A stretch of 29,378 nt of DNA from an uncultured Prevotella sp. (GCA_905373605.1 CAJPTO010000007.1:1-29378); one strand, 5' to 3'; shown: positions 15,627-24,005, numbered from the stretch's first letter. Numbers and translations are program-made. Notes: generated by a model from the letters alone, not told the origin.

Positions 15627-17144
15627 ATGGAATTCGAACTCATAGCCAAAACTTTCATGGGCCTGGAGCCCGTTTTGGCCAAGGAGCTTACCCAAATGGG
15701 GGCAAACAACGTACAAATTGGCAGACGCATGGTGTCGTTCACGGGCGACAAGGAAATGATGTACCGAGCCAATTTCCAACTGCACACGGCTATAAGAATA
15801 CTCAAGCCCATCGCCAAATTCAAGGCGCGATCGGCCGATGATGTGTACGAGGAGATACAAAAAATTGATTGGAGCAACCATATCGAGGAAGGAAAGACTT
15901 TCTCGGTAGACTCGGTGGTGTACTCGGAAGAGTTCCGCAACTCGCGGTTCGTTACTTATAAGGTGAAAGATGCCATCGTTGACCAGTTTCGCCAACGCAC
16001 TGGCAAACGCCCTAACATATCGGTGAGCAACCCAGACATTCGTTTGAACATCCACATTGCCGAATACGACTGCACGCTTTCGCTCGACTCGAGCGGCGAA
16101 AGCCTGCATCGCCGCGGATATAGGCAAGAGTCGGTGGAGGCTCCCCTCAACGAAGTGTTGGCCGCCGGCATGATATTGATGACGGGATGGCAAGGAGAAA
16201 CCGACTTCATCGACCCCATGTGTGGTTCGGGTACGCTGGTGGTTGAGGCTGCACTCATCGCACGAAACATCTCGCCGGGCGTGTTCCGCAAGAGCTATGC
16301 CTTCGAAAAATGGCCCGACTTCGACCAAGACCTCTTCGACCACATTTACAACGACGACAGCAACGAACGCGAATTCACCCACCACATCTATGGGTACGAC
16401 GTGGACATGAAGGCGGTGAACACCGCCAGGCTGAATGTTCGCGCCTCGGGACTTACCAAAGACATCACCATTGAGCAGGCCGACTTCAAGGATTTTAAAC
16501 GTCCGGAGAACAAAAGCATCATGGTTACGAACCCACCTTACGGCGAACGCATATCCACACCCAACCTCCTTGGCACGTACAAGATGATTGGCGAAAGGCT
16601 CAAACACCAATTCATGGGCAACGAAGCGTGGGTGTTGAGCTACCGCGAGGAGTGTTTCGACCAGATAGGATTGAAGCCTTCCATCAAAATTCCCGTGTAC
16701 AACGGCTCGTTGGAATGCGAATTCCGCAAGTATGCCATCTTCGACGGCTCGCTAAAAGACTTCCGCGGTGAGGGAGGCGTGGTGAAAACCGACGACGAGA
16801 AACGCCAAATGGCAGAGAAAAACAGGTTTAAGAAAAACCGAGAGTTTAAGAAAAGACTGGACGATGACGGCTCGCAAGACACCGACGACATACGCACTTA
16901 CACCTTTAAAAACCACTTTGCACACACTGAAGAACGAAACGAGGAACGCAAACGCAAAAGAACAACCTCGTTTTCTGACCGCGAAGACAAACGCGGCGAA
17001 CGCTCGTTCAACCGTGGAGGAAAGTCGTTCGGCGGAAAGGGAAAGGACTTCAACCGCAAAGGAAAAAGCTTTGAACGCGTGGATAAGCGCGGAGGAAAGA
17101 ACTATGGACGTAATTCTGCTAACTTTATAGACCATGACGATTAA
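15627..17144 (+). CDS. THUMP-domain SAM-dependent RNA methyltransferase (RlmL/YpsC-like)
   Basis: A 505-residue class I methyltransferase of the family that includes the N-terminal half of E. coli RlmL and Bacillus YpsC; the likely reaction is N2-methylation of a guanosine in 23S rRNA. The first ~160 residues contain a THUMP-type RNA-binding region. The SAM-binding motif D-P-M-C-G-S-G-T begins at residue 196, and the catalytic N-P-P-Y motif is residues 302-305, followed by G-E-R. It lacks the RlmK half of the enterobacterial fusion. After about residue 385 comes a tail of some 120 residues rich in Lys, Arg, Gly and Asp with F-N-R-G-G-K-S-F-type repeats, probably disordered and RNA-binding. 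Older annotations call such proteins N6-adenine DNA methylases, which is doubtful. It starts 15 bases after cysE and overlaps ptpA by 11 bases. Confidence 0.85.
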   Translation: MEFELIAKTFMGLEPVLAKELTQMGANNVQIGRRMVSFTGDKEMMYRANFQLHTAIRILKPIAKFKARSADDVYEEIQKIDWSNHIEEGKTFSVDSVVYSEEFRNSRFVTYKVKDAIVDQFRQRTGKRPNISVSNPDIRLNIHIAEYDCTLSLDSSGESLHRRGYRQESVEAPLNEVLAAGMILMTGWQGETDFIDPMCGSGTLVVEAALIARNISPGVFRKSYAFEKWPDFDQDLFDHIYNDDSNEREFTHHIYGYDVDMKAVNTARLNVRASGLTKDITIEQADFKDFKRPENKSIMVTNPPYGERISTPNLLGTYKMIGERLKHQFMGNEAWVLSYREECFDQIGLKPSIKIPVYNGSLECEFRKYAIFDGSLKDFRGEGGVVKTDDEKRQMAEKNRFKKNREFKKRLDDDGSQDTDDIRTYTFKNHFAHTEERNEERKRKRTTSFSDREDKRGERSFNRGGKSFGGKGKDFNRKGKSFERVDKRGGKNYGRNSANFIDHDD

Positions 17145-19320
17145 ACAAATGCTTGTGGGAGCTGTGCTCTCCACGTTGATTTTCGCACCGCAAACAATGA
17201 CGGCACAGAAACTTTTCACACTCGAAGACCTTAATTATGGGGGTAAAAACTTCCATAACATGGCGCCCAAAAACCGCTACACCACATGGTGGGGCGACCA
17301 ATTGGTGCGTACCGATGCCGAGTTTTGTGCGTTGATTGACAAGAAGACGGGAAAAGAAGCCCAGTTGTTCACACTCGACGACGTGAACAAGTGGGTGGCT
17401 TCTGATGGAAAAACAAAGGTGCGCTCTTTCTATCATGCCGCATTTCCATACCCCAACCAACCGCTTGTGCTGCTCAAAGCCAGCAAAAAACGCATGCTGC
17501 TGAACTGGAAAACCAAGCAACTGGTGTGGAAACAAGATGCCAAAGACGAAAGCTTTGAAGACTGGAACGCACAATCGCGCGCCGTGGCCTTTGTAAAAGG
17601 CGACAACTTGTATGTCAACAACGCGCAAGGAAAGCTCAAACAGCTCACAACAGACGGCAGTCGCGACATCGTTTACGGACAAAGCGTGCACCGAGATGAG
17701 TTCGGCATCTACAAAGGAACGTTCTGGAGCAACGACGGACAAAAACTTGCCTTCTATAGAATGGACCAATCGATGGTGGCCGACTATCCTCTTGTGGACA
17801 TCGACACGCGCATTGCCACCGAAACGCCCGTGCGTTACCCTATGGCTGGCGAGAAAACGCACAAGGTTACTGTGGGCATTTACGACCTGAACACGGAAAA
17901 GACCGTGTATCTTAACACTGGTGACCCCACAGACCGCTACTTTACCAACATCGCTTGGGCTCCCGATGGCAAGCTAATCTACCTGATTGAGCTGAACAGG
18001 GCGCAAAACCATTATTCGCTAGATGCTTACGATGCAACTACAGGCAACAAAACGGCCACACTGTACACTGAAAAGAGCGACAAATACGTGCATCCAACAC
18101 ACCACATCACGTTTGTTCCCTGGGACAAGAGCCGCTTCATCCTGCAAAGCGAAAGGGATGGATACAACCATCTGTACCTCTTCGACACAACAGGAAAGCA
18201 AATCAAGCAGCTCACAACGGGCAAATGGATTGTGCTAGACCTGCTGGGTTTCAACGCAAAGACCAAAGAGGCCATCATCCTTTCCACCGAAGCCAGTCCC
18301 ATACAGAACAATCTTTACGCCGTTAACCTGCAAACGGGTGCACGCCGAGCATTGGACAACGGCAAGGGATGCCACGCCAACACCACCGACGACGGCGGTT
18401 CGCACAAGCCCGCACTAAGCACTTCGGGCGAATGGATACTGGATAGCTACACCGAACCTACGGTTCCGCGCAACATTGACATCGTAAACGTGGCCTCGGC
18501 AAAGGCAACGCGCTACTTCACTGCCGAAAATCCGTGGGTGGGATACACCGTTCCCGAGTACTCTTGCGGCACAATCAAGGCTGCCGACGGCACTACAGAC
18601 CTGTATTATCGTATGGTTAAGCCCACCAATTTCGACCCAAACAAGAAATATCCCACCATCATTTACGTGTATGGTGGGCCGGGTGTGCGCAACGTTGAAG
18701 CGCGTTGGCACTTCTGGTCGCGCGGTTGGGAAACCTATATGGCACAGAAAGGCTACCTGCTTTTCATCCTAGACAACCGCGGAAGCAGCGGTCGTGGCCT
18801 CGCTTTCGAGCAGGCAACACACCGACATCTGGGCGTTGAGGAGGTGAAAGACCAAATGAAAGGTGTGGAATATCTCACCTCCTTGCCCTACGTTGACAAG
18901 GAAAGGATGGGCGTACATGGCTGGAGTTTCGGCGGATTTATGACCACTAACCTCATTACTTCGCATCCCGAAGTGTTCAAAGTGGGCGTTGCTGGCGGAC
19001 CGGTCATCGACTGGAAATGGTACGAAGCCATGTATGGCGAACGCTATATGGGCACTCCTCAGAACAATCCCGAGGGCTATGCAGAGAGCAGTTTGCTGCC
19101 AAAGGCCAAGAACCTGAAAGGAAAATTGCAAATCATTACGGGCATGAACGACCCCGTGGTGGTGCCGCAACACTGCCTTAACTTCTTGCAAGAGTGTATC
19201 AAGGTGGGCACACAGCCCGACTTCTTTGTGTATCCGGGCGAGCCACACAACATGCGCGGACACCAAAGCACACACTTGCACGAACGCATTTCACAATATT
19301 TTGACGATTATCTAAAATAA
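17134..19320 (+). CDS. ptpA: Prolyl tripeptidyl peptidase (S9 family)
   Basis: A 728-residue exported serine peptidase of family S9 (dipeptidyl peptidase IV group). Residues 1-24 form a signal peptide. An eight-bladed beta-propeller fills most of residues 30-470, and an alpha/beta-hydrolase domain follows. The triad is visible: Ser598 in G-W-S-F-G-G, Asp673 in G-M-N-D-P-V-V-V, and His705 in E-P-H-N-M. These positions are each five less than I recall for Porphyromonas gingivalis PtpA (Ser603, Asp678, His710); Glu631 matches its Glu636, and Glu189 in R-D-E-F-G is a candidate for the amino-terminus-binding Glu205. This favours removal of tripeptides after proline over dipeptidyl peptidase IV activity. 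It would help convert exported or host-derived peptides into small peptides for uptake. It overlaps the methyltransferase gene by 11 bases and precedes purD by 5. Confidence 0.85.
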   Translation: MTIKQMLVGAVLSTLIFAPQTMTAQKLFTLEDLNYGGKNFHNMAPKNRYTTWWGDQLVRTDAEFCALIDKKTGKEAQLFTLDDVNKWVASDGKTKVRSFYHAAFPYPNQPLVLLKASKKRMLLNWKTKQLVWKQDAKDESFEDWNAQSRAVAFVKGDNLYVNNAQGKLKQLTTDGSRDIVYGQSVHRDEFGIYKGTFWSNDGQKLAFYRMDQSMVADYPLVDIDTRIATETPVRYPMAGEKTHKVTVGIYDLNTEKTVYLNTGDPTDRYFTNIAWAPDGKLIYLIELNRAQNHYSLDAYDATTGNKTATLYTEKSDKYVHPTHHITFVPWDKSRFILQSERDGYNHLYLFDTTGKQIKQLTTGKWIVLDLLGFNAKTKEAIILSTEASPIQNNLYAVNLQTGARRALDNGKGCHANTTDDGGSHKPALSTSGEWILDSYTEPTVPRNIDIVNVASAKATRYFTAENPWVGYTVPEYSCGTIKAADGTTDLYYRMVKPTNFDPNKKYPTIIYVYGGPGVRNVEARWHFWSRGWETYMAQKGYLLFILDNRGSSGRGLAFEQATHRHLGVEEVKDQMKGVEYLTSLPYVDKERMGVHGWSFGGFMTTNLITSHPEVFKVGVAGGPVIDWKWYEAMYGERYMGTPQNNPEGYAESSLLPKAKNLKGKLQIITGMNDPVVVPQHCLNFLQECIKVGTQPDFFVYPGEPHNMRGHQSTHLHERISQYFDDYLK

Positions 19321-19325
19321 GACGC

Positions 19326-20594
19326 ATGAACATATTACTGCTGGGAAGCGGCGGAAGAGAACACGCACTTGCCTGGAAGATTGCACAAAGCCCCAAGGTT
19401 AGCAAGCTTTTTATCGCCCCGGGCAACGCTGGGACGGCCGCAGTGGGCCAGAACGTGCCCATCAACGCCAACGATTTTGATGCCTTGAAGCATTTCGCCC
19501 TAGACAACGATGTGCAAATGGTGGTGGTAGGACCGGAAGACCCACTGGTGAATGGCATCTACGACGACTTCCAAAACGATGCACGCACGGCGCACATCCC
19601 CGTTATTGGCCCCTCGCGCAAAGGCGCAACGCTCGAAGGTAGCAAAGACTTTGCCAAGGCTTTCATGGCCAGGCATGCCATACCCACAGCACGTTACAAG
19701 ACCATTACCGCACAAAACATCGACGAGGGACTGGCTTTCCTTGAACAACTGAAAGCCCCTTACGTGCTCAAAGCCGACGGATTGTGTGCTGGTAAGGGGG
19801 TGCTTATCTTGCCAACGCTCGAGGAAGCGAAGGCCGAATTGCGGCACATGCTCGGCGGCATGTTTGGAAATGCATCGGCATCGGTGGTTATCGAAGAGTT
19901 TCTCAGCGGCATTGAATGTTCCGTTTTCGTGCTTACCGATGGCAAAGACTATCAACTTCTGCCCGAAGCTAAAGACTATAAGCGCATCGGCGAACACGAC
20001 ACAGGCCTGAATACAGGTGGTATGGGTAGTGTTAGCCCTGTGCCTTTCGCCACACCCGAGTGGATGAAAAAGGTGGAAGACCGCATCGTTCGCCCCACTG
20101 TTAACGGCTTAAGGGAAGAGGGTATAGACTATAAAGGCTTCATCTTCTTCGGACTTATCAACGTTGAGGGCAACCCAATGGTCATTGAATACAACTGCCG
20201 AATGGGCGACCCAGAAACAGAAAGCGTGATGCTTAGGCTCAAAACAGACATCGTTGACCTTTTCGAAGGCGTGGCACAAGGTAACATTGCCAGCAGAAAA
20301 GTGGCTTTCGACGACCGCGCTGCCGTTTGTGTAATGCTTGTCAGCGGCGGTTATCCGCAAGAATATGCTAAGGGTTATGCCATCGAAGGAACGGAACACG
20401 TGGGCGACAGCATCCTTTTCCATAGCGGAACAGCCATTAAAGACGGCCAACTAGTCACCAATGGCGGACGCGTTTTGGCCGTTAGCTCGTATGGAAAAGA
20501 TAAGGCCGAGGCCCTGCAAAAGAGCTTTGAGGCGGCAAACGCCATACACTTCACCGACAAATATTTCCGAAAGGACATCGGACAAGATTTGTGA
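19326..20594 (+). CDS. purD: Phosphoribosylamine-glycine ligase (GAR synthetase)
   Basis: A 422-residue cytoplasmic ATP-grasp enzyme that joins glycine to phosphoribosylamine in the second step of purine synthesis. The N-terminus has the classic M-N-I-L-L-L-G-S-G-G-R-E-H-A motif, followed by A-P-G-N-A-G-T. The ATP-grasp core includes V-L-K-A-D-G-L-C-A-G-K-G-V and the metal-binding E-Y-N-C-R-M-G-D-P-E-T-E. Length is typical. The gene lies 5 bases after ptpA and is probably the last of a four-gene transcript; no other pur genes are adjacent. A large repeat-derived hairpin region follows its stop. Confidence 0.96.
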   Translation: MNILLLGSGGREHALAWKIAQSPKVSKLFIAPGNAGTAAVGQNVPINANDFDALKHFALDNDVQMVVVGPEDPLVNGIYDDFQNDARTAHIPVIGPSRKGATLEGSKDFAKAFMARHAIPTARYKTITAQNIDEGLAFLEQLKAPYVLKADGLCAGKGVLILPTLEEAKAELRHMLGGMFGNASASVVIEEFLSGIECSVFVLTDGKDYQLLPEAKDYKRIGEHDTGLNTGGMGSVSPVPFATPEWMKKVEDRIVRPTVNGLREEGIDYKGFIFFGLINVEGNPMVIEYNCRMGDPETESVMLRLKTDIVDLFEGVAQGNIASRKVAFDDRAAVCVMLVSGGYPQEYAKGYAIEGTEHVGDSILFHSGTAIKDGQLVTNGGRVLAVSSYGKDKAEALQKSFEAANAIHFTDKYFRKDIGQDL

Positions 20595-20599
20595 TGTGA

Positions 20600-20878
20600 G
20601 GACGTGAGTTTATGAGTTGGTGAGTTAATGAGCTAATGAGGCTGTTAGTTTTGGAGTTGAGTTAATCAGTTGATGAGTTTGTGAGTTAGTTAGTTTCTGA
20701 GTTGGTGGGGTGGGTAAGCTTGTGAGTTGATAAGTTTTGCGTGTGTAAGTAACACTCAAAGACATAATCATACGAATAAACTCACAAGCTCATCAACTTA
20801 CCCACTCACAAGCGTACCAACTCATAAACTCAAAAAGCTCAAGAACTCGCCAATTGATAAACTCACCAACTCACAGCC
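20600..20878. repeat. Mirror-image array of degenerate 8-bp repeats (TGAGTTNN / NNAACTCA)
   Basis: This 340-base gap has no gene. From about 20600 to 20738 the plus strand is a degenerate 8-base tandem repeat built on TGAGTT plus two variable bases. After a short non-repetitive centre (about 20740-20775), the same motif runs in inverse orientation (AACTCA) to about 20878. The arms are complementary in long stretches: 20669-20687 and 20779-20797 agree at 18 of 19 positions as an inverted repeat, and GAGTTGGTGAG at 20614-20624 pairs exactly with bases near 20863-20873. Transcribed RNA would fold into a very long imperfect hairpin. There is no T-tract that would make it a standard terminator. 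Open frames across it reflect composition only. Confidence 0.85.
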
Positions 20879-20934
20879 CCATAAGCTCGCAAGCAAGCAA
20901 CGGGTAAGCCAAAGAAAGCCCGAAACGAACAAAT

Positions 20935-21867
20935 ATGGTAGTAAAGAGATTACAAAACAGGATTGCAGAAAGCAGGATGACACTCTCCTTCACGGCCGTG
21001 TACGCCGTGTTGGTGTTCTTGGCAAGCGGACTGGTGGCAGAAAACCTCTGGTTCGAATTCGTGTGCCTGGCCGTTTCAACCTACCTGATGGTGGAGTTTA
21101 ACAACGTCAATGCCCTTCTTCGCGTATATAGCCGCATGGTTTCGTGCGCCTTCTTGGTGCTAACCTGCGCCGCCAACTACCTCTTCACCTCGCCATCAGC
21201 CGCATTGGTTCAGACTTGTTTTGCCGCTTTCTACCTCATTGTGTTCAAAGCCTACCAAGACCGAACGGCATCTGGCTCCACATTTTATGCCTATCTGTTC
21301 ATCGGTGTGGCCTCAACGATGTTCGTTCAGATACTCTTTTTCGTGCCATTGCTATGGATTTTGCACGCCACCAACGTGTTAGCCATGAGTTGGCGCAACT
21401 TTTGGGCATCCGTTTTAGGCCTCATCGTCCCCTATTGGTTCGTTGGGGCTTACCATGTTTACATGGGTCAGCCCGAAATTTTCGTGCAACATTTCACCGA
21501 CTTGGCCGTCTTTGCCCCCCTGTTGCAATACGAACAGCTCAATCACAACCACATCGCCACCTTCTTTTTCTTGGTGTTGGTGTCGTTCATTGGCATTGTT
21601 CATTATCTTCGAAGCAGTCGTAACGACAAGATACGCAACCGCATGATTTACGAAATGGTGATTGTGGTAGACCTCTTCACCATTGCCGCCATCGTGTTGC
21701 AACCCCAACACGCCGACAACCTGCTGCCCATACTCATCATTAACACGGCAGCACTCATCGCCCACTTCATCACTCTCACCCGAACAGCAGCCACCAACAT
21801 CGTGTTTTGCGTGCTGTGGCTTGCAGCAACCTTACTCACCGTCTGCAACTTATGGATACCCTTATAG
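20935..21867 (+). CDS. Hypothetical multi-pass membrane protein
   Basis: A 310-residue integral membrane protein that I cannot assign. After a short basic N-terminus (M-V-V-K-R-L-Q-N-R) it has about nine or ten hydrophobic segments spread over the length, with a short basic loop near residue 228 (R-S-S-R-N-D-K-I-R-N-R). It shows no ABC-3 permease, MFS or enzymatic motif. Similar uncharacterised membrane proteins of about 300 residues are common in Bacteroidetes. It opens a tightly packed unit: its 3' end overlaps the YqaA-type gene by 16 bases, and the metal-transport genes follow. The start is the first ATG after the repeat array; an ATG 14 codons later is also possible. Confidence 0.75.
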   Translation: MVVKRLQNRIAESRMTLSFTAVYAVLVFLASGLVAENLWFEFVCLAVSTYLMVEFNNVNALLRVYSRMVSCAFLVLTCAANYLFTSPSAALVQTCFAAFYLIVFKAYQDRTASGSTFYAYLFIGVASTMFVQILFFVPLLWILHATNVLAMSWRNFWASVLGLIVPYWFVGAYHVYMGQPEIFVQHFTDLAVFAPLLQYEQLNHNHIATFFFLVLVSFIGIVHYLRSSRNDKIRNRMIYEMVIVVDLFTIAAIVLQPQHADNLLPILIINTAALIAHFITLTRTAATNIVFCVLWLAATLLTVCNLWIPL

Positions 21868-22304
21868 CCCTTCTCGTCAATTATGGATACTGGGGCATGT
21901 TTCTTTCCGCCGTCTTGGCAGGTAGTGTCATCCCCTTCAGTAGCGAAGCCGTTATGGTTGGCCTGCAAGCGGCCGGACTAGATGCTTGGCCGCTCATCCT
22001 TTATGGCACCGCAGGCAACGTCATTGGCGGCATGATAAACTACGGCGTTGGCCGACTAGGACGTACAGACTGGATAGAAAAGTACCTCCATGTGAGGCCC
22101 GAGAAACTGCAACGCGCCGAAAAATTCATGGCAGGCAGGGGGGCTTGGATGGGCTTCTTCGCCTTTCTGCCCATCCTCGGAAGTGCCATTACCGTGGTGC
22201 TTGGACTGATGCGGGCCAACATAACCATTACCGTGACTAGCATGACAATCGGAAAATTCATTCGCTTCGCCCTACTTGTGTTCGGTGCTAGCTTCTTAAT
22301 TTAA
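21852..22304 (+). CDS. YqaA-type membrane protein (DedA-related superfamily)
   Basis: A 150-residue membrane protein resembling YqaA, a short relative of the DedA/VTT superfamily whose larger members move lipids such as undecaprenyl phosphate. Visible features are a first helix G-Y-W-G-M-F-L-S-A-V-L-A-G-S, the S-V-I-P-F-S-S-E-A-V motif typical of the re-entrant segment, and the G-N-V-I-G-G-M-I-N-Y-G-V-G-R motif. Two further hydrophobic segments follow. The specific substrate is unknown. The chosen start overlaps the upstream gene by 16 bases; the frame is open 15 codons further up but then the overlap would be larger and the N-terminus polar. It ends one base before the next gene. Confidence 0.8.
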   Translation: MDTLIALLVNYGYWGMFLSAVLAGSVIPFSSEAVMVGLQAAGLDAWPLILYGTAGNVIGGMINYGVGRLGRTDWIEKYLHVRPEKLQRAEKFMAGRGAWMGFFAFLPILGSAITVVLGLMRANITITVTSMTIGKFIRFALLVFGASFLI

Positions 22305-22305
22305 A

Positions 22306-23145
22306 ATGCTTATGTACAAAAAAATATCCCTTTTCTTCGCTTTCGCGGTGCTGTTGCTCGTTTCGTGTGCACCATCTAAGGGCGGAAATAAACGGACGGT
22401 GATGGTGACAATTGAACCGTTGAAATATTTTGTCGAGGCCATTGCTGGCAACCACTTTGACGTTAAGACGATGGTTCCCATAGGTGGAAACCCCGAAACC
22501 TACGAGCCTACAGCACAACAAATGATTGAACTCTCGCATAGCGACCTATATGTCAAAGTGGGCAGCATCGGATTTGAGCAAACGTGGATGAAACGACTTA
22601 AGGCAAATGCACCGCATACCATCATCATCGACTCGTCGGAAGGTATCGAACCCATTGAAAGCACCGACGATGTGCCAGACCCGCACACGTGGATGAGCTG
22701 CAAAAACGCAGCTGTCATGGCGCAGAACATCTATAAGGCTCTGTTGCAAATCGACAAGGAAGACAGCCTTTACTATAAGGCGAACCTCGAAACGCTGCTC
22801 AACAAGATTGCAGACACAAACAACCAAATTCTGGAAAATCTCACGAAAGAGAAGGTAACGACATTCCTTATCTACCATCCCGTGCTCACTTACTATGCGC
22901 ACGAGTACAACTTACAGCAGATTTTCATCGAAGACGAGGGTCGCGAGCCGTCTGCCGCCCAGATAAAAGAAATCATCAACAGTGCAAAGGCCAAGCAGGT
23001 GCGCGTGCTTTTCATGCAAAAAGAGTTTGCCAACCGCAACTCTGAAACCATTGCAAACGCTGTCGGGGCAGAAGTTGTCGACTTCAACCCGCTCTCATAC
23101 GATTGGTCTAAAGAGATGATAAAGGTATCCAAATCGCTGAAATGA
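22306..23145 (+). CDS. Metal ABC transporter substrate-binding lipoprotein (ZnuA-like)
   Basis: A 279-residue cluster A-I (ZnuA/TroA) solute-binding protein for zinc or manganese. The lipobox L-V-S-C gives Cys21 as the lipid anchor. Probable metal ligands are His127 in D-P-H-T-W-M, His191 in Y-H-P-V-L, and Asp259 in V-D-F-N-P-L-S. The position usually held by the first histidine, in the motif PHxYEP, is a glutamate here (Glu64 in N-P-E-T-Y-E-P). There is no His-rich loop. The long central helix expected of this fold is compatible with residues 150-180. The stop overlaps the ATPase gene by 4 bases, showing a shared transcript. Two ATGs (residues 1 and 3) are equally good starts. Confidence 0.88.
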   Translation: MLMYKKISLFFAFAVLLLVSCAPSKGGNKRTVMVTIEPLKYFVEAIAGNHFDVKTMVPIGGNPETYEPTAQQMIELSHSDLYVKVGSIGFEQTWMKRLKANAPHTIIIDSSEGIEPIESTDDVPDPHTWMSCKNAAVMAQNIYKALLQIDKEDSLYYKANLETLLNKIADTNNQILENLTKEKVTTFLIYHPVLTYYAHEYNLQQIFIEDEGREPSAAQIKEIINSAKAKQVRVLFMQKEFANRNSETIANAVGAEVVDFNPLSYDWSKEMIKVSKSLK

Positions 23146-23912
23146 CCCCAAAAAGACAACCCATCATCACACTTGAACACGTGTTTGCAGGCTACGAAGA
23201 GAAGGTGGCCTTGCAAAACGTGTCGCTGGAAGTGTTCGACCACGACTTCCTTGGTGTCATCGGTCCCAACGGTGGCGGCAAAACTACCCTCATGCGCGTT
23301 ATCCTGGGCATGCTAAAACCTTTTTCGGGCAAGGTTTCTTACTTCCGGGAGGGTAGGCAAGTGCCAGAGATAACCATCGGATACTTGCCACAATACAACG
23401 ACATCGACAGGCAATTCCCCATCTCGGTAGAAGAAGTGGTGCTGTCGGGGCTTAGCCGTGAGAAGAAGCTGTTTGCTTCTTTCAAGGACGCTCACAGGCA
23501 ACAAGTGGAACAAACTCTCGAAAAACTCGGCATGGAAGACTTTGCCCAGCGACCCATTGGCTCGCTTAGCGGTGGGCAATTGCAGCGTGTGCTGTTGGCC
23601 CGTGCCATCGTTTCGCGCCCCGAAGTGGTGGTGCTAGACGAGCCTAACACCTACATCGACAAGCGTTTCCAAGAGCAAATGTACCAGATGCTCGATGTTA
23701 TCAACCGCGATTGTGCCATCATCATCGTGAGTCACGACGTTGGAACCATCCTGCAAAACGTGAAAGCCGTGGCTTGTGTGAACAGAACACTGCACTATCA
23801 CGACACGCCTGAGATTTCCACCGATGAACTTAGCGAACACTTCGGCTGCCCAATAGAGTTGCTCGGACATGGAAACATGCCCCATCGCGTGCTGAAGGCG
23901 CACGAAGATTGA
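23142..23912 (+). CDS. Metal ABC transporter ATP-binding protein (ZnuC-like)
   Basis: A 256-residue ABC ATPase that would power metal import with the upstream binding protein. All nucleotide-binding motifs are present: Walker A GPNGGGKT at 41-48, Q-loop at Gln84, signature LSGGQ at 142-146, Walker B V-V-V-L-D-E-P at 162-168, and the H-loop His198. The segment after Walker B reads N-T-Y-I-D where many relatives have T-A-G-V-D. It overlaps the binding-protein gene by 4 bases (ATGA). No ZnuB-type permease follows; the next gene is on the other strand, so the membrane partner must be encoded elsewhere. Confidence 0.9.
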   Translation: MTPKRQPIITLEHVFAGYEEKVALQNVSLEVFDHDFLGVIGPNGGGKTTLMRVILGMLKPFSGKVSYFREGRQVPEITIGYLPQYNDIDRQFPISVEEVVLSGLSREKKLFASFKDAHRQQVEQTLEKLGMEDFAQRPIGSLSGGQLQRVLLARAIVSRPEVVVLDEPNTYIDKRFQEQMYQMLDVINRDCAIIIVSHDVGTILQNVKAVACVNRTLHYHDTPEISTDELSEHFGCPIELLGHGNMPHRVLKAHED

Positions 23913-24005
23913 CGCGCTGGCCACTGCCTTGCTGCAAAAGGACAACGTTGTATCGGCTCTGCTTACCACCTTGTTATAGTGGAGTGGAGCACAAATTAAT
24001 TTGGG

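Noticed and set aside
15618..16610. 330-codon antisense frame over the methyltransferase gene
   Set aside because: It is the complement of a well-supported gene and shows no protein family motif.
20727..21101. 124-codon frame crossing the GAGTT array into the membrane protein gene
   Set aside because: It consists of translated low-complexity repeat followed by an out-of-frame piece of the real gene.
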